Shown: positions 35,642 to 44,797, numbered from the stretch's first letter. The stretch is DNA of 64,000 bases from Candidatus Manganitrophaceae bacterium (GCA_016200325.1 JACQEZ010000019.1:248001-312000), one strand, 5' to 3'. The notes: generated by a model not told the origin, from the letters alone. Program-made: numbers and translations.

Positions 35642-36696
35642 CCCGCCGTCTCCTCCTGACGATCGTCTTTTTATTCTCCCTGGCACCACCGCTCTTCGCC
35701 CTCGATCCCTTTGAATGGAATCCGAAGCCGGCCGACCCGCGCGCCTACGCGCCGGTGCGGCAAGCGCATCAGCCGTCGCTTGCCGCCTGGGATTATCCGA
35801 CCGTCTTTCGGAAACTCCAAGCCGACCTGGAAACCGCTCCGCAATGGAATAAAACGGAGCCGGCTTATCAGCGTCTTTTGCAGGCGCTTCGGGTGTTGAA
35901 TGAACGCTTCTCCCACTTTGAGTCCGACTTGGCGAGGGCCGATAAAAACGGTGAGACCCTCGATGCCTTTCTCGACCGAACCCCGACCGGCCTTTTTCAA
36001 TTCCCCTGTCCCGACGGGGTCTGCTTTTCAGGAACAGCCTATGCGCTGACCTACGATGAAATCGGCGCCCTTCCCGACCCGCAGGCTGAAGACCTGCTCT
36101 ACCGGATCGACACCGTCAACCGCCTGTTGACCGACTTCAAAAAACCGGCGATCGCGCAGACGACCCGAGCGATCGAGAATGCCAAAACGCGCTGGGAGAT
36201 TTACATGCGGGAGGGGATGTCGCAGTTTCCGTGGGAGGCGGCCTTCAACAGCTGGACGATCGGCGCCGACAACATCCAATATCCGCCGATGCGGCAATGG
36301 ATCCTGGCGCACCCGGAGCTGGGGGTCGAAGTCAGCACGAAGAGTCTGAAAGAGATCACCGCGAAACAGAGCCTTTCGATCGAACTCATTGGGCAGGTCT
36401 GGTATCGGTGGAAACGCCTCGACCATCCGGAGTCGGGACTCGGTTGGTGGGGAATTTCCGCCGCCGCGTCGCTCCGCGACGACCTTCGGCCGGGGATCGG
36501 ACTGATCGCCCATTATGGCCGCTTCGTCACCCTCGGGGTCCTCTGGCACGATGTCAACCGGGACGGACGTTGGTTTAACGACCCTCCGTTTATCACGATG
36601 GGGATTGATCTCTTCCGGTTCGCGGGGGATCGCGCACCCGCTTATCAGAAAAAGTGGGAACGGGCGCTCGAGGTTCGGGAGCGATTTCTTCAGTAG
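35638..36696 (+). CDS. Exported protein of unknown function, coupled to the hydrolase
   Basis: This 352-residue protein has a signal peptide (MTRRLLLTIVFLFSLAPPLFA, then LDPFEWNP). The mature part is mixed alpha/beta with no motif I recognise; features include FPCPDGVCFSGTAYALTYDEIG and a C-terminal GWWGISAAASLRDDLRPGIG then GVLWHDVNRDGRW. The start is set by ATGA overlap with the hydrolase and by the signal peptide. The coupling suggests the pair work together, perhaps with the hydrolase acting on a lipid or envelope component. Confidence 0.7.
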   Translation: MTRRLLLTIVFLFSLAPPLFALDPFEWNPKPADPRAYAPVRQAHQPSLAAWDYPTVFRKLQADLETAPQWNKTEPAYQRLLQALRVLNERFSHFESDLARADKNGETLDAFLDRTPTGLFQFPCPDGVCFSGTAYALTYDEIGALPDPQAEDLLYRIDTVNRLLTDFKKPAIAQTTRAIENAKTRWEIYMREGMSQFPWEAAFNSWTIGADNIQYPPMRQWILAHPELGVEVSTKSLKEITAKQSLSIELIGQVWYRWKRLDHPESGLGWWGISAAASLRDDLRPGIGLIAHYGRFVTLGVLWHDVNRDGRWFNDPPFITMGIDLFRFAGDRAPAYQKKWERALEVRERFLQ

Positions 36697-36745
36697 AAGG
36701 CGACGAACGGATTGTCCGACAGGGAAAATCGCTCGGCTGAAAATG

Positions 36746-36783
36746 GATAGGCCGTGGTCAGGGGCATCCGACCACGGCCTATC
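36746..36783. terminator. Hairpin between the exported-protein gene and the Ser/Gly-rich gene
   Basis: GATAGGCCGTGGTC and GACCACGGCCTATC are perfect 14-bp arms with a 10-nt loop. It is placed between two convergent genes. A similar GCCGTGG/CCACGGC hairpin lies behind the second Ser/Gly-rich gene. The T-runs are weak. Confidence 0.55.
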
Positions 36784-36805
36784 AACGAACCTTTTAAAGT
36801 CCTTT

Positions 36806-37213
36806 TTAGTGGCTGGGCGTCCCGCTGCTGCCACCCGGTGTGGTTCCACCGGCGCCGGGCGCTCCTGACATTCCACCGCCGGAGCTGGAGCTGTCACCGC
36901 TGGAAGAGCCGCTGCCGGAAGAGCCGCTACCTTTGCCCGATCCCTGGGCGCAGGGGTCGGTGGCCGAGCCGCTCTTGCTGGAACCGGAGGTCGAACCGCC
37001 GGCGGAGAGCCCCTCCTTAGAAGAACTCGAGGAGCTCGATGAACTTCCGCCGCCGACCGAAGGACAGTCGGTGGTCGATCCACTCTTGCCGCTGCTCATT
37101 CCCTTGTTGCTATCGGTGCTGCCTGCGCCCGATTCGGCGAATGCCGGCATCGTCCCATAAACCATCAATGCAATAAGAAAAGACGCGATTCCGAACGCTT
37201 GGATTTTTTTCAT
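36806..37213 (-). CDS. Secreted Ser/Gly-rich low-complexity protein A
   Basis: This 135-residue protein has a signal peptide (FGIASFLIALMVYGTMPAFA, then ESGAG). The mature chain is almost entirely Ser, Gly and Thr with two Cys (TTDCPSVG and ATDPCAQG), and lacks a fold-like pattern. A related protein occurs 9 kb away with the same paired motifs (STNCPPG, KTDPCAS). It could be an extracellular matrix or adhesive protein; no function is known. The Shine-Dalgarno is GGAGG-type. A hairpin follows the stop. Confidence 0.75.
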   Translation of the reverse strand: MKKIQAFGIASFLIALMVYGTMPAFAESGAGSTDSNKGMSSGKSGSTTDCPSVGGGSSSSSSSSSKEGLSAGGSTSGSSKSGSATDPCAQGSGKGSGSSGSGSSSGDSSSSGGGMSGAPGAGGTTPGGSSGTPSH

Positions 37214-37512
37214 TCTCTATCCTCCGTTTATGTTGTGTATGTGAACAGGAACTTCGGTGTAATTGATCGACCGGCAACTTTCAATCTGTCTGGGCAGCCT
37301 TCCCGGGTGGTTAGGAAGATCACAACGGCCAACGCTTCTGTCTGACAAATAAAAGCTTAGAAGATTAGTAGAGCTTGGGTCAATTAGCCGAAAGGATTAC
37401 TCTGTCAGGAGTAGATAAAGTGAGCGTGGGTAAGAGAAATGTCACAGGGTCGGGTCAAACGAGAAGGGCGTTCAGCGGCTCGATCTATTTCGCCGCAGGA
37501 AAAAACGAAGCG

Positions 37513-39495
37513 TTAAGAAAAAGAGAGCGGAAGATAAAAGAACCGGCAGGGTGGCATCTTTTCTCTGTCAAAACCGATCGCGCACCCCCCGCCGCCTCCC
37601 CCTTGGACTGCAGCGGCTTCGGACCGATCATCGGTCCGGTTCGCCTCCGGAACACCCTGTGGACCGGGGCTCGGGGCCTCATGGATGACCGTCGCGGTGG
37701 TGGTGCTGTTGTTTATCGTATTCGGATCGGAGACCTCTCCCGCCACCTCGGCCTTGGCATTCGACGTTCCGTTCTCCAACGGGGTGACGACAATTCGGAT
37801 GGTCGAGCTTCCCTGATTGTCAATCGTCCCCAATTCGCACCTGATTTGGGTCGTCGTTGTGCAACTCCCTTGGCTGGCGATTGCGGAGCTGAAAGCGAGG
37901 GTCGGCGGGAGTTCCTCCGTGACGATCACATGAGAGGCGGCATGGGTCCCATTGTTCGTCACGGTGATTACATAGATCATCGGCTGACCGATCGTCCCCG
38001 AGTCGGGCGAAAGGGCCTGGGTAATCGAGAGGTCGGCGGCCGCCGCTGAGGGGGCGATCGCCTCGGCACTTTTTTCCGAGGTATTGTCGGCCGGATTCGG
38101 ATCGGGCTCGGCCGCGTGGATCTCCGCATGGTTGATCATCGTTCCTCCGGAGGCCGGGGTCACGACGATGGAAACCGAGGCGACCTCCCCGACCGAGAGC
38201 CGGTCAAAAGCACAGCTGACCCTGCCGCTCGACTGAGGACAGCTTCCCTCCGACGCCGTGGCCGATTGGAACGTCGCCCCCGCCGGAAAGATGTCGGTGA
38301 GCATCACACCGGAGGCCGGCGAAGGTCCATTGTTGACGACCGACACCGTATAGGTCACCTCGCTTCCCGTAATCACCGGACCGGACAGATCGGATTGGCT
38401 GACGGCAAGATCGGCCGTCGGCGCGACCGGGTGGACCGCATTAAAAACGGCCGTGCAGGTTTTGCCGACATCCATGGTGATGGTGCCGTCGGCGCAATCG
38501 TCATCGCCGCTCCAGCCGTCAAAGGTCGATCCGGCGGCGGCTGTCGCGGTCAGGGTGATCTCCACACCGAGATTGTACGGCTCGACGCAATCGGCGCTGC
38601 ACTGAATCCCCGCCGGATGGCTGGTGACGGTGCCGGCGCCGGTCCCGAGGTGGGTCACCCTCAAGGTCGGATAGGGGTTCAAGTGGATCTGCTCAAAACC
38701 GCTCAACTGCGCCATGGCGAGGATATCGAGGGCGGAGAGGACATTCCGCTGATCCGAGCCGAGCCCCGCCATAATCGCATCGCTCGCGAAAGCGGCATCG
38801 ATATGGCTCGTCACGCCGAAGTTGTTAAATGCGAGGGGGATCGAGGTTCCGGGCAGCGGCCGGGGGGGGGCGATGTCGATATCGCTGTCTTGGCTTTCAT
38901 CGGCGAAGGTGTCGTCGCCGATGCTCATCCCCATCGCATGGCCGATCTCATGAAGCGCCGCGGAAAGGAGATCGACCCGGGTTGATCCGGTGTTGGCCTC
39001 TCCGGTCGCACCGGAAAAAAGCCGTCCGTTGTTGATCTCCCCTCCCCCGAAATCGTGGGCCGTTTCGGAATAGGTGGTGTACTCTTCGTTGAATTTCGGC
39101 GTCGGATCGAGATACCACTGAAGATGCCCATCCGCGTCGTCGTTGTTAAACAAGATCGTCCCTTCCGTCTCTCGATTCGGCGTTCCCCCCTGGGTGATCA
39201 GCTGATGCGTCCCTCCGGTAGCCGATCCCCACCCGAAATGGAGCACGATCGTATGCGGATCTTGGATCGCCGCCTCCCATTGGTCGGCCGCCGCATTGAA
39301 AATGTCGATCAGGTTTCCCTGACCGACCGGATTCGCCGGCGGGGTTCCTCCGATAAAATCGCGGATGATCGTCAAGGCCCAAAGATTGGACAAGGCGGAA
39401 AAGAAGGTGAGAAAGAAGACGAGCGCGAAGAGCGGCGGCCGCAGCAGAAGGGAGCGCCGGAGAAGACAAGATCGGTTTTTAACTGTTTTGGCCAC
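37513..39495 (-). CDS. Secreted zincin-like metalloprotease with DUF11 domains; C-terminal sorting tail out of frame
   Basis: This 660-residue secreted protein (GTG start, long signal peptide ending near LWA-LTII) has a zincin motif HEIGHAMGM (182-190; H182, E183, H186). One Cys-paired beta domain and two DUF11-like repeats (DLAVSQSDLS..., DLSITQALS...) follow. The frame then gives GGGGGGCAIGFDRE and a nonsensical tail. One base away the sequence reads DATLPVLLSSALFFLTLRFF, then LRRNRSSR, stopping at 37472. That fits a GGGGC / FD-x-TLP / hydrophobic / Arg sorting tail (JDVT-CTERM-like). A one-base indel in a run of four A's would fuse them. No matching sorting protease is in the window. Confidence 0.72.
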   Translation of the reverse strand: MAKTVKNRSCLLRRSLLLRPPLFALVFFLTFFSALSNLWALTIIRDFIGGTPPANPVGQGNLIDIFNAAADQWEAAIQDPHTIVLHFGWGSATGGTHQLITQGGTPNRETEGTILFNNDDADGHLQWYLDPTPKFNEEYTTYSETAHDFGGGEINNGRLFSGATGEANTGSTRVDLLSAALHEIGHAMGMSIGDDTFADESQDSDIDIAPPRPLPGTSIPLAFNNFGVTSHIDAAFASDAIMAGLGSDQRNVLSALDILAMAQLSGFEQIHLNPYPTLRVTHLGTGAGTVTSHPAGIQCSADCVEPYNLGVEITLTATAAAGSTFDGWSGDDDCADGTITMDVGKTCTAVFNAVHPVAPTADLAVSQSDLSGPVITGSEVTYTVSVVNNGPSPASGVMLTDIFPAGATFQSATASEGSCPQSSGRVSCAFDRLSVGEVASVSIVVTPASGGTMINHAEIHAAEPDPNPADNTSEKSAEAIAPSAAAADLSITQALSPDSGTIGQPMIYVITVTNNGTHAASHVIVTEELPPTLAFSSAIASQGSCTTTTQIRCELGTIDNQGSSTIRIVVTPLENGTSNAKAEVAGEVSDPNTINNSTTTATVIHEAPSPGPQGVPEANRTDDRSEAAAVQGGGGGGCAIGFDREKMPPCRFFYLPLSFS

Positions 39496-39826
39496 GGGAT
39501 GTTTAAACTTAAGATGGACCGATTCACAAGCCGGTTTACTTATAGCATATCGGTTTTAGTATACCGGATTTTTTAATTCCGGCCATGGGGGGTCGATCGG
39601 TGGAGGAGAATCAGAGAAGAGAGGAGGGAAACGCTTAGGTGAGAATGACGTGAATGGGAAGAAGACGGACGGGCCTGCTCCCCCATTCATTAAAGCAAGG
39701 AAAAAGGGCCGGCTTTGCCTCTTCTGTATTCGCTCACAGGTGCAACCCCACAATGAAGGCAAACGGGACTTCCTTTTTGATCTCGGCTTGATTATGATAA
39801 AGCCATTCTCTTCCAGAGGGAGGACG
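39496..39826. other. Intergenic region before the ParB-like gene
   Basis: About 330 bases without a supportable gene on either strand. It includes the frame extending upstream of the ParB-like start, which I do not accept as coding because a strong GGGAGG lies directly before the internal ATG. No hairpin of note. Confidence 0.4.
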
Positions 39827-40822
39827 ATGCCGGAGAAAAAAGTGAAGAAGCCGCGTGCGGCGGGAACGGTTCGACGGCGGCGGAAGCCGGCGGGGGTGTC
39901 GGTCGGGTTGGGCGCCACCGAGCTGCAGGCTGCGAAGCCGCCGGGAGAGGTGATCACCCTTCATCAGCAGATTGAAGCCGACCGCGGGCAGGTCTTGTCG
40001 GTCTATCGAGAGCCGTACGGCGGACGGTGGCTGGTCCTGGCCGCCCTTCCGATCGACAAAGTCGCGCCGACCCCTTATCAACGAAATCTCTCCGAGACGC
40101 ATGTCCGCAAGTTGGAGCGGGTGATCGGGAAGATCGGAAGGTTCTTGGACCCGATCATCGCCGTCCGGACCGACACCGGCGGCGCGGTGAAATATTGGAC
40201 ACCGAATGGACACCATCGCCTCTCGGCGATGCGGACCCTCGGCGCCAAGAGCATTATCGCGATCGTGGCGCCGGAGCCCTCCACCGCCTATCAAATCCTG
40301 GCGCTGAACACCGAGAAGGCGCACAACCTCCGCGAGCGGGCATTGGAAGTCGCCCGGATGTATCACGAGCTCGTTCGCCTCGGTGACGCCACGGAAGAGA
40401 CCTATCAGCTCGAATTCGAAGAGCCGGCATTGATCACCCTCGGCTTCTGCTATGAAGCGCGCGGCCGATTCGGCGGCGGCGCATATCACCCCATCCTTCG
40501 GCGCGTCGATACCTTCATCAAGAAACCGCTCGATCAGGCGATGCCGATCCGGCAAGAACGGGCCGACGCCCTCCTGCAATTGGACGAAGCGGTCGGCGCC
40601 CAGGTGGACTCTCTCAAATCCCGCGGCCTCACCAGCCCCTACCTCCGCAGCTTCGTCGTCGCGCGAATCAATCCGCTTCGCTTTCGGCCCAAAGAGGCCG
40701 AGCCGCTTTCGTTCAATGAAACGCTGGAGCGGATGAGCAAGGCAATCGCGAAGTTTAATCCGGAAAAGATTAAGATGGAAGATCTGGCGAAGACGGGCGG
40801 GGGGGTGGAGGAAACAGAATAA
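39827..40822 (+). CDS. ParB/Srx-fold nuclease-like protein
   Basis: This 331-residue protein has a basic N-terminus (KKVKKPRAAGTVRRRRKPAG). A ParB-type N-terminal domain then includes LPIDKVAPTPYQRNLSETHV, IGRFLDPIIAVRTD and the signature TPNGHHRLSAMRTLGAKSI. It lacks a recognisable ParB HTH; instead it has a helical C-terminal half. No parA or plasmid gene is close, so it may be a stand-alone ParB-like CTPase or nuclease rather than a segregation protein. GGGAGG lies 3 bases before the ATG. Confidence 0.85.
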   Translation: MPEKKVKKPRAAGTVRRRRKPAGVSVGLGATELQAAKPPGEVITLHQQIEADRGQVLSVYREPYGGRWLVLAALPIDKVAPTPYQRNLSETHVRKLERVIGKIGRFLDPIIAVRTDTGGAVKYWTPNGHHRLSAMRTLGAKSIIAIVAPEPSTAYQILALNTEKAHNLRERALEVARMYHELVRLGDATEETYQLEFEEPALITLGFCYEARGRFGGGAYHPILRRVDTFIKKPLDQAMPIRQERADALLQLDEAVGAQVDSLKSRGLTSPYLRSFVVARINPLRFRPKEAEPLSFNETLERMSKAIAKFNPEKIKMEDLAKTGGGVEETE

Positions 40823-40946
40823 TTAGGTCTAGAGCAACCTCGGAATGCGGTTTGGGTGTGACCCGAAGCATCGCAACCACTGTCTCCGGCAAAGCGCCGG
40901 AGATTCGCCTTAAAAAAAGCTCACTGATCTCTTTATAGGGGGTGGG

Positions 40947-42068
40947 TCACTTTACTCTTCCAGGCAGGGTAAACCGAAATGTCGAGCCGATCCCTTCCTT
41001 GCTCTCGACAGAGACCTCTCCGCCATGCGCCTCGACGAATGTTTTGACGATGGCGAGACCGAGCCCCAGCCCTTCTTCTTTTTGAGGATCGGTCTCGAAT
41101 TTATCGAACACTTTTGCAAGCCGCTCCGCCGGCACGCCGGCCCCGTTGTCGCTGACGGAACACTCCGCGGCCCCCTCCTCATCGGTCGCTTTTGCCGTAA
41201 TCATGACCTCTCCGCGCGGCGTGTAGGTGAGCGCGTTGGCGACCAGATTCTGAAAAACCCGCCTCAAGAGACTGGCGTCGGCATAGACGAACAACCCATT
41301 CGGGACCTTGTTCGTAAGCCGGGTGCTGTCGGTTCCTGCGATCGGATGGAGGTCGTGGATGAGCCCCTCGACGAGCGGCCACAAATCGATCATTCGTCGC
41401 TCCAGTTTCACACCAATCTCAGTGATGAGGTTCATGTTCTCTTTGAGGACCTTATCGATTAGCTCATTGAGGTTTTTGACATTGCGGCGCAAGATCTCCA
41501 GCATCCAGGCGCTTTCGTCCTCTCCGCTTCCCGAGGAAAGGGCTCCTGCCAATGCCCCCGTGGCAAGCGAGATCGCATTGAGCGGCGTCCTTAAGTCGTG
41601 CGCCACAAAGGTGAGGTACTCTTCCCGGCGCTGCTTGACCTCCAGCGCCTGCTGCGTGGCGTAAGCCTGTACCGCCGATCCGATCGCCCCATCCAAGACC
41701 CGGTTCAGAATGTGGAAGGGCTTCCCCTGCAGGACCAACCCTTTTGAATCGGCGAGGTCATGGAGACAGCCGCGCAGGATGTTGTACTCCGCCACGACCT
41801 CGACCAGATCAAATCGTTCCTGAAGCCGCTGCAGACCATGGGCCGGCGGGCTCGATTCCTTGAGCGCTTCCGGGATGGTCTCGCCGGAATGTAACCGCAG
41901 GGCAACCGCCAATTCATCGATGAGCTGGGGAAGATGATCGTTGAGCGTCGGGACATCCAGCCCCTTCGCAGAGGGGAGCTCTCTCACCTGCTCGCGCCAT
42001 CGCGAGAGCAAGGCGACGCGCTCCTGCCTTATGAGCGCCGCCATTTTGTCGACAACATTGATTTCCAT
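40947..42068 (-). CDS. Soluble histidine kinase with RsbRD-like N-terminal domain
   Basis: This 373-residue kinase has no membrane helix. The N-terminal 140 residues are helical (LSRWREQV, DHLPQLIDELAVALR, EYNILRGCLHDLA) and match the RsbRD/GlpB-type N-terminal sensor of stressosome proteins. The phospho-acceptor is H157 in VAHDLRTPL. The ATPase domain has NLVANALTYTPRG, DNGAGV and GLGLGLAIVKTFVEAHGG. No response regulator is adjacent, so this is an orphan kinase in the window. The signal is unknown. Confidence 0.9.
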   Translation of the reverse strand: MEINVVDKMAALIRQERVALLSRWREQVRELPSAKGLDVPTLNDHLPQLIDELAVALRLHSGETIPEALKESSPPAHGLQRLQERFDLVEVVAEYNILRGCLHDLADSKGLVLQGKPFHILNRVLDGAIGSAVQAYATQQALEVKQRREEYLTFVAHDLRTPLNAISLATGALAGALSSGSGEDESAWMLEILRRNVKNLNELIDKVLKENMNLITEIGVKLERRMIDLWPLVEGLIHDLHPIAGTDSTRLTNKVPNGLFVYADASLLRRVFQNLVANALTYTPRGEVMITAKATDEEGAAECSVSDNGAGVPAERLAKVFDKFETDPQKEEGLGLGLAIVKTFVEAHGGEVSVESKEGIGSTFRFTLPGRVK

Positions 42069-42301
42069 TTCCGCTCCCGCAACTCCATTGTGGTATCGTG
42101 CACCTCGGCCTGGTGATTCCAGAGGGGACGGCTAGATCTAAAACAATCCATTTAAAAGAGTGAGCGTAAGTGAAAAGAATGGAGGAAGTCAAGGCAGCGC
42201 TTTATTTTTCGAATCGGATGGGAGAGGGATCGGCTGTGACCCACTCTCTCTGATAAGGTTATTTCGTAAACTTAATGAAGGGGATCTGATAGAGGCAAAA
42301 G

Positions 42302-42509
42302 CTGCCGAGGAAGATCCGATCCCTGCTGGAAAGCCTCGAAGAAACCCTCAATCCAGAGGCTGAAGCGGCGTGGGAAACAGCCAAAGGATACCGAGGAAGC
42401 CCGACGGTATCTGCTCCATCGCTTTCATTTCTTAATGATCTACCGCAAGCAAAGCATGACAATACAGGTTGTCGCGGTGGCGCATGGCCGCGAAGGCCCG
42501 GTTCTTTAG
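42302..42509 (+). pseudogene. Fused remnant of a ParD-like antitoxin and ParE/RelE toxin module
   Basis: One frame gives KIRSLLESLEETLNPEAEAA then WETAKG, like the C-terminal half of the addiction-module antitoxin family (LLDSLE...DPEAEAAW). The next frame gives RRYLLHRFHFLMIYRKQSMT and IQVVAVAHGRE, the ParE C-terminus (FPY-x-IIYR ... VLAVAHGRR), ending at TAG. The antitoxin end and toxin middle are missing and the frames differ, so the module is dead. Confidence 0.55.
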
Positions 42510-42837
42510 AAGGAACGATCGCACCCAACCAGGTCTCTGAAGAAACATCCGCCCTCATGCCACCCTCGCCATTATTTCGAAAGTAAATCCCGCCAACGGC
42601 TCAACGAATTTCCCCTTTTCACGCTGGAAGAAAAGATATGACCCTCCTCTATCGTTACCTAAGTGACCTCCATTTTCCTCAGTAAATTGAGACTCGATTT
42701 TTCTAAAAGGTGACGTACGCATCAATACAAAACACCCCCTTTGGGGGAGAGCAACCAGCGGTCGGATTGGGTAGAGTGAAGTTGACGGGAAAGCGTTGAG
42801 AAATCATCCCTACCCGCGACAGAAAGGAGTGCACCAC
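42510..42837. other. Intergenic region before the DUF2231 gene
   Basis: About 330 bases without a gene. A CCCCC-TTT-GGGGG hairpin lies near 42733. Nothing else is supported. Confidence 0.35.
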
Positions 42838-43314
42838 ATGACCCATCCAATCCATCCCATGTTCGTCCACTTTCCCATCGCCCTTTTGTTTGCCTCGGTT
42901 CTCTTTGATCTAATCTTTTTCTATACCGGACGGGAAGACTTTAAAAAGGGGGGCTTCTGGCTGTTGATCCTCGGCTGGATCGCAGGGCTCGCCGCCACCC
43001 TTTCCGGAACCTGGAGCGAGGACATCGTCGAGAAGGCCGGGGTGCCGAAAACGGCCATCGAGCTGCATGAGAGCTTCGCGCTCACCACCCTCGCGCTCTT
43101 TGCCGGGTTGATGCTGGTTCGCTTTTGGGTCAGAAAGCGCTGGTCTTCCCGAGATCGGCTTCTCTATACGGGGATGGCGTTGATCGGGCTTTCCCTTTTG
43201 GCGACGACCGGATTCTGGGGAGGCGATCTGGTCTACCACTACGGGGCGGGGGTTCAATCCAATTCGCCTGCCGTGATTTCCACCCCGAATCTGGATAAAG
43301 GGCAAACAGGATGA
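42838..43314 (+). CDS. DUF2231 four-helix membrane protein
   Basis: The protein (158 aa from the chosen ATG) starts MTHPIHPMFVHFPIALLFAS, the DUF2231 signature. Four membrane helices follow, with conserved histidines (HPMFVHFP, ELHESFA, DLVYHYGAGV) that could bind haem or metal. The ATG at MTHP is preceded by AAAGGAG; an upstream in-frame ATG would precede it. The function is unknown. Confidence 0.88.
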   Translation: MTHPIHPMFVHFPIALLFASVLFDLIFFYTGREDFKKGGFWLLILGWIAGLAATLSGTWSEDIVEKAGVPKTAIELHESFALTTLALFAGLMLVRFWVRKRWSSRDRLLYTGMALIGLSLLATTGFWGGDLVYHYGAGVQSNSPAVISTPNLDKGQTG

Positions 43315-43344
43315 TAAGCCTCTCCTGAATACCCACCCCGGTCA

Positions 43345-43375
43345 AGGAATCGATCGGCCCGTTTGATCGATTCCT
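43345..43375 (+). terminator. Hairpin after the DUF2231 gene
   Basis: AGGAATCGATC and GATCGATTCCT are perfect 11-bp arms with a 9-nt loop, 30 bases after the stop. There is no T-run. Confidence 0.45.
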
Positions 43376-43500
43376 GCATTCAAGCCCCTCCTCCGGTAGT
43401 CTAGGATTCGGATTGAGAAGAAAGAGGTCGTTGGACTCAGAGCCGAGGGAAGGGCTTTTCGAATAGCGTATGGAAGAGCGGGATTGAGATATTTTAATAC

Positions 43501-43563
43501 GTCATGCCGGCAGGCGGGCGTCCGAGCTTTAGGTCACTGGATTTCCGCCTGCGCGGGCATGAC
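43501..43563. repeat. REP-like inverted repeat
   Basis: GTCATGCCGGCAGGCGGG pairs with CCGCCTGCGCGGGCATGAC across a short loop. This is the ubiquitous GTCATGCC / CGCGGGCATGAC type of dispersed intergenic repeat. Confidence 0.7.
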
Positions 43564-43620
43564 ACCCAAACAATAGAACCAAATTCAGTCACTACCCGGT
43601 TTTCAGTCCCCTTACAAAGC

Positions 43621-43833
43621 TCAGGCCGCCTCGGAGATCCGTCGAACGTTCGTCGCCTGGAGACCCTTCGGCCCTTGGGTCACGTCGAACTCGACCTCTT
43701 CCCCTTCATCTAAATTCTGATACCCTCCGCCGCCGAGCGCGGTGTAATGGACGAAGACATCGTCCCCACCGTCCTGCGAGATAAAACCAAACCCCTTCTC
43801 ACGGCTAAACCATTTTACACGTCCCCTTGCCAT
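43621..43833 (-). CDS. Cold-shock-domain RNA chaperone
   Basis: This 70-residue single-domain protein has the nucleic-acid-binding motifs KGFGFI (RNP1) and VFVHY (RNP2), preceded by [11 protein letters not shown]. Length and motifs match CspA-type proteins that melt RNA secondary structure. AAGGAGG is present before the ATG. It is monocistronic between repeat-rich intergenic DNA. Confidence 0.95.
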   Translation of the reverse strand: MARGRVKWFSREKGFGFISQDGGDDVFVHYTALGGGGYQNLDEGEEVEFDVTQGPKGLQATNVRRISEAA

Positions 43834-43993
43834 TGATTCCTCCTTACAATTCTATTTTTCGTCCGCCTCTCCAGCCGGCCGACACCGGATGAAGTCTCAC
43901 GGGCGATTACATCATGCACATAATTTTAAATTAGCATTCCAGCGGAAAAAGAATCAATACCACAACGCACCGCCGGGCCTGACCTCCGCTGCT

Positions 43994-44797
43994 TTAGGTC
44001 ACCTTCACAACCTTCTCAAAAGCAAACCGCGCCGGCTCCTCGGTCAGCTTCTCCTTCTCATCCCAGAAGATCGCATGGTTGCTCTTCTCAAAGCGGACCC
44101 GTTCCGCTCCCCGCAGCATCCGCTGCTGCGCCTCGGCGGCGACGAAAGGGATGACCTGATCATGCACGCCGTGGAAGATCCGCGTCGGGGTTCCGATCCG
44201 TCCTATCTCGGCGCTCAGGTCCTGCGCCAGCATCTCTTCAAGGCCCCGCACCTGTGCATGGAGCGAGGCTCGCATGGCGATCTCTTCGAGCCATCGGACA
44301 TACTGCACGCTGACGGCGGTGTGGAAACCGGCCACGATGAAATCGTGAACAGACTTCGCAGGGTCTGCAAGGAGCGTCCGGATCGACTTTCTAAACAGCT
44401 TTTGGCGTGTCAGGTCGGGCGCCAGGGCAGGAACCGCTGCGGAGAGGAGAACCAGCTTTGTGATGGAGGGCTCCCGCTGCGTCGCCGCACAGTGCGCGGC
44501 GATCGCCCCGCCCATCGCGTAGCCGACGAGCATGACATTGCGAAGATCAAGCGCCTGGATGACTTGAACGACATCGCGCCCCCAGGTGTCATCATCGTTC
44601 CCCTCCCACGGCTGGTCCGACTCCCCGAAACCGCGCACGTCGATCCCAACCACCCGATAGGCATCTGCCAAAGAGCGCATCGAATACTCGAAGATTCGGT
44701 GGCTGAACAGCCACCCATGGATGAAGACGATCGGCTCGCCTGCTCCCCAATCCTGCACGAAGAGTCTCACCCCGTCCGACATTTGGATCGACGGCAT
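43994..44797 (-). CDS. Alpha/beta-hydrolase-fold protein with Ala at the nucleophile position
   Basis: This 267-residue protein has the haloperoxidase/esterase-like order: oxyanion strand PIVFIHGWLFSHRIF, then VVGIDVRGFGESDQP. The nucleophile elbow reads VGYAMGGAIA with A94 where Ser is usual, followed by acid D213 (FHGVHDQVIP) and H241 (KSNHAIFW). The Ala codon is GCG; TCG would differ by one base. Some related families (RutD-like) naturally carry Ala here, so it may be a non-hydrolytic or altered-mechanism member. GGAGG precedes the ATG. Confidence 0.85.
   Translation of the reverse strand: MPSIQMSDGVRLFVQDWGAGEPIVFIHGWLFSHRIFEYSMRSLADAYRVVGIDVRGFGESDQPWEGNDDDTWGRDVVQVIQALDLRNVMLVGYAMGGAIAAHCAATQREPSITKLVLLSAAVPALAPDLTRQKLFRKSIRTLLADPAKSVHDFIVAGFHTAVSVQYVRWLEEIAMRASLHAQVRGLEEMLAQDLSAEIGRIGTPTRIFHGVHDQVIPFVAAEAQQRMLRGAERVRFEKSNHAIFWDEKEKLTEEPARFAFEKVVKVT

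Noticed and set aside
37375-38985. Plus-strand open frames of 224 and 289 codons opposite the zincin
   Set aside because: Arg/Asp/Gly-rich shadow translations; the minus strand shows a zincin motif, DUF11 domains and a sorting tail.
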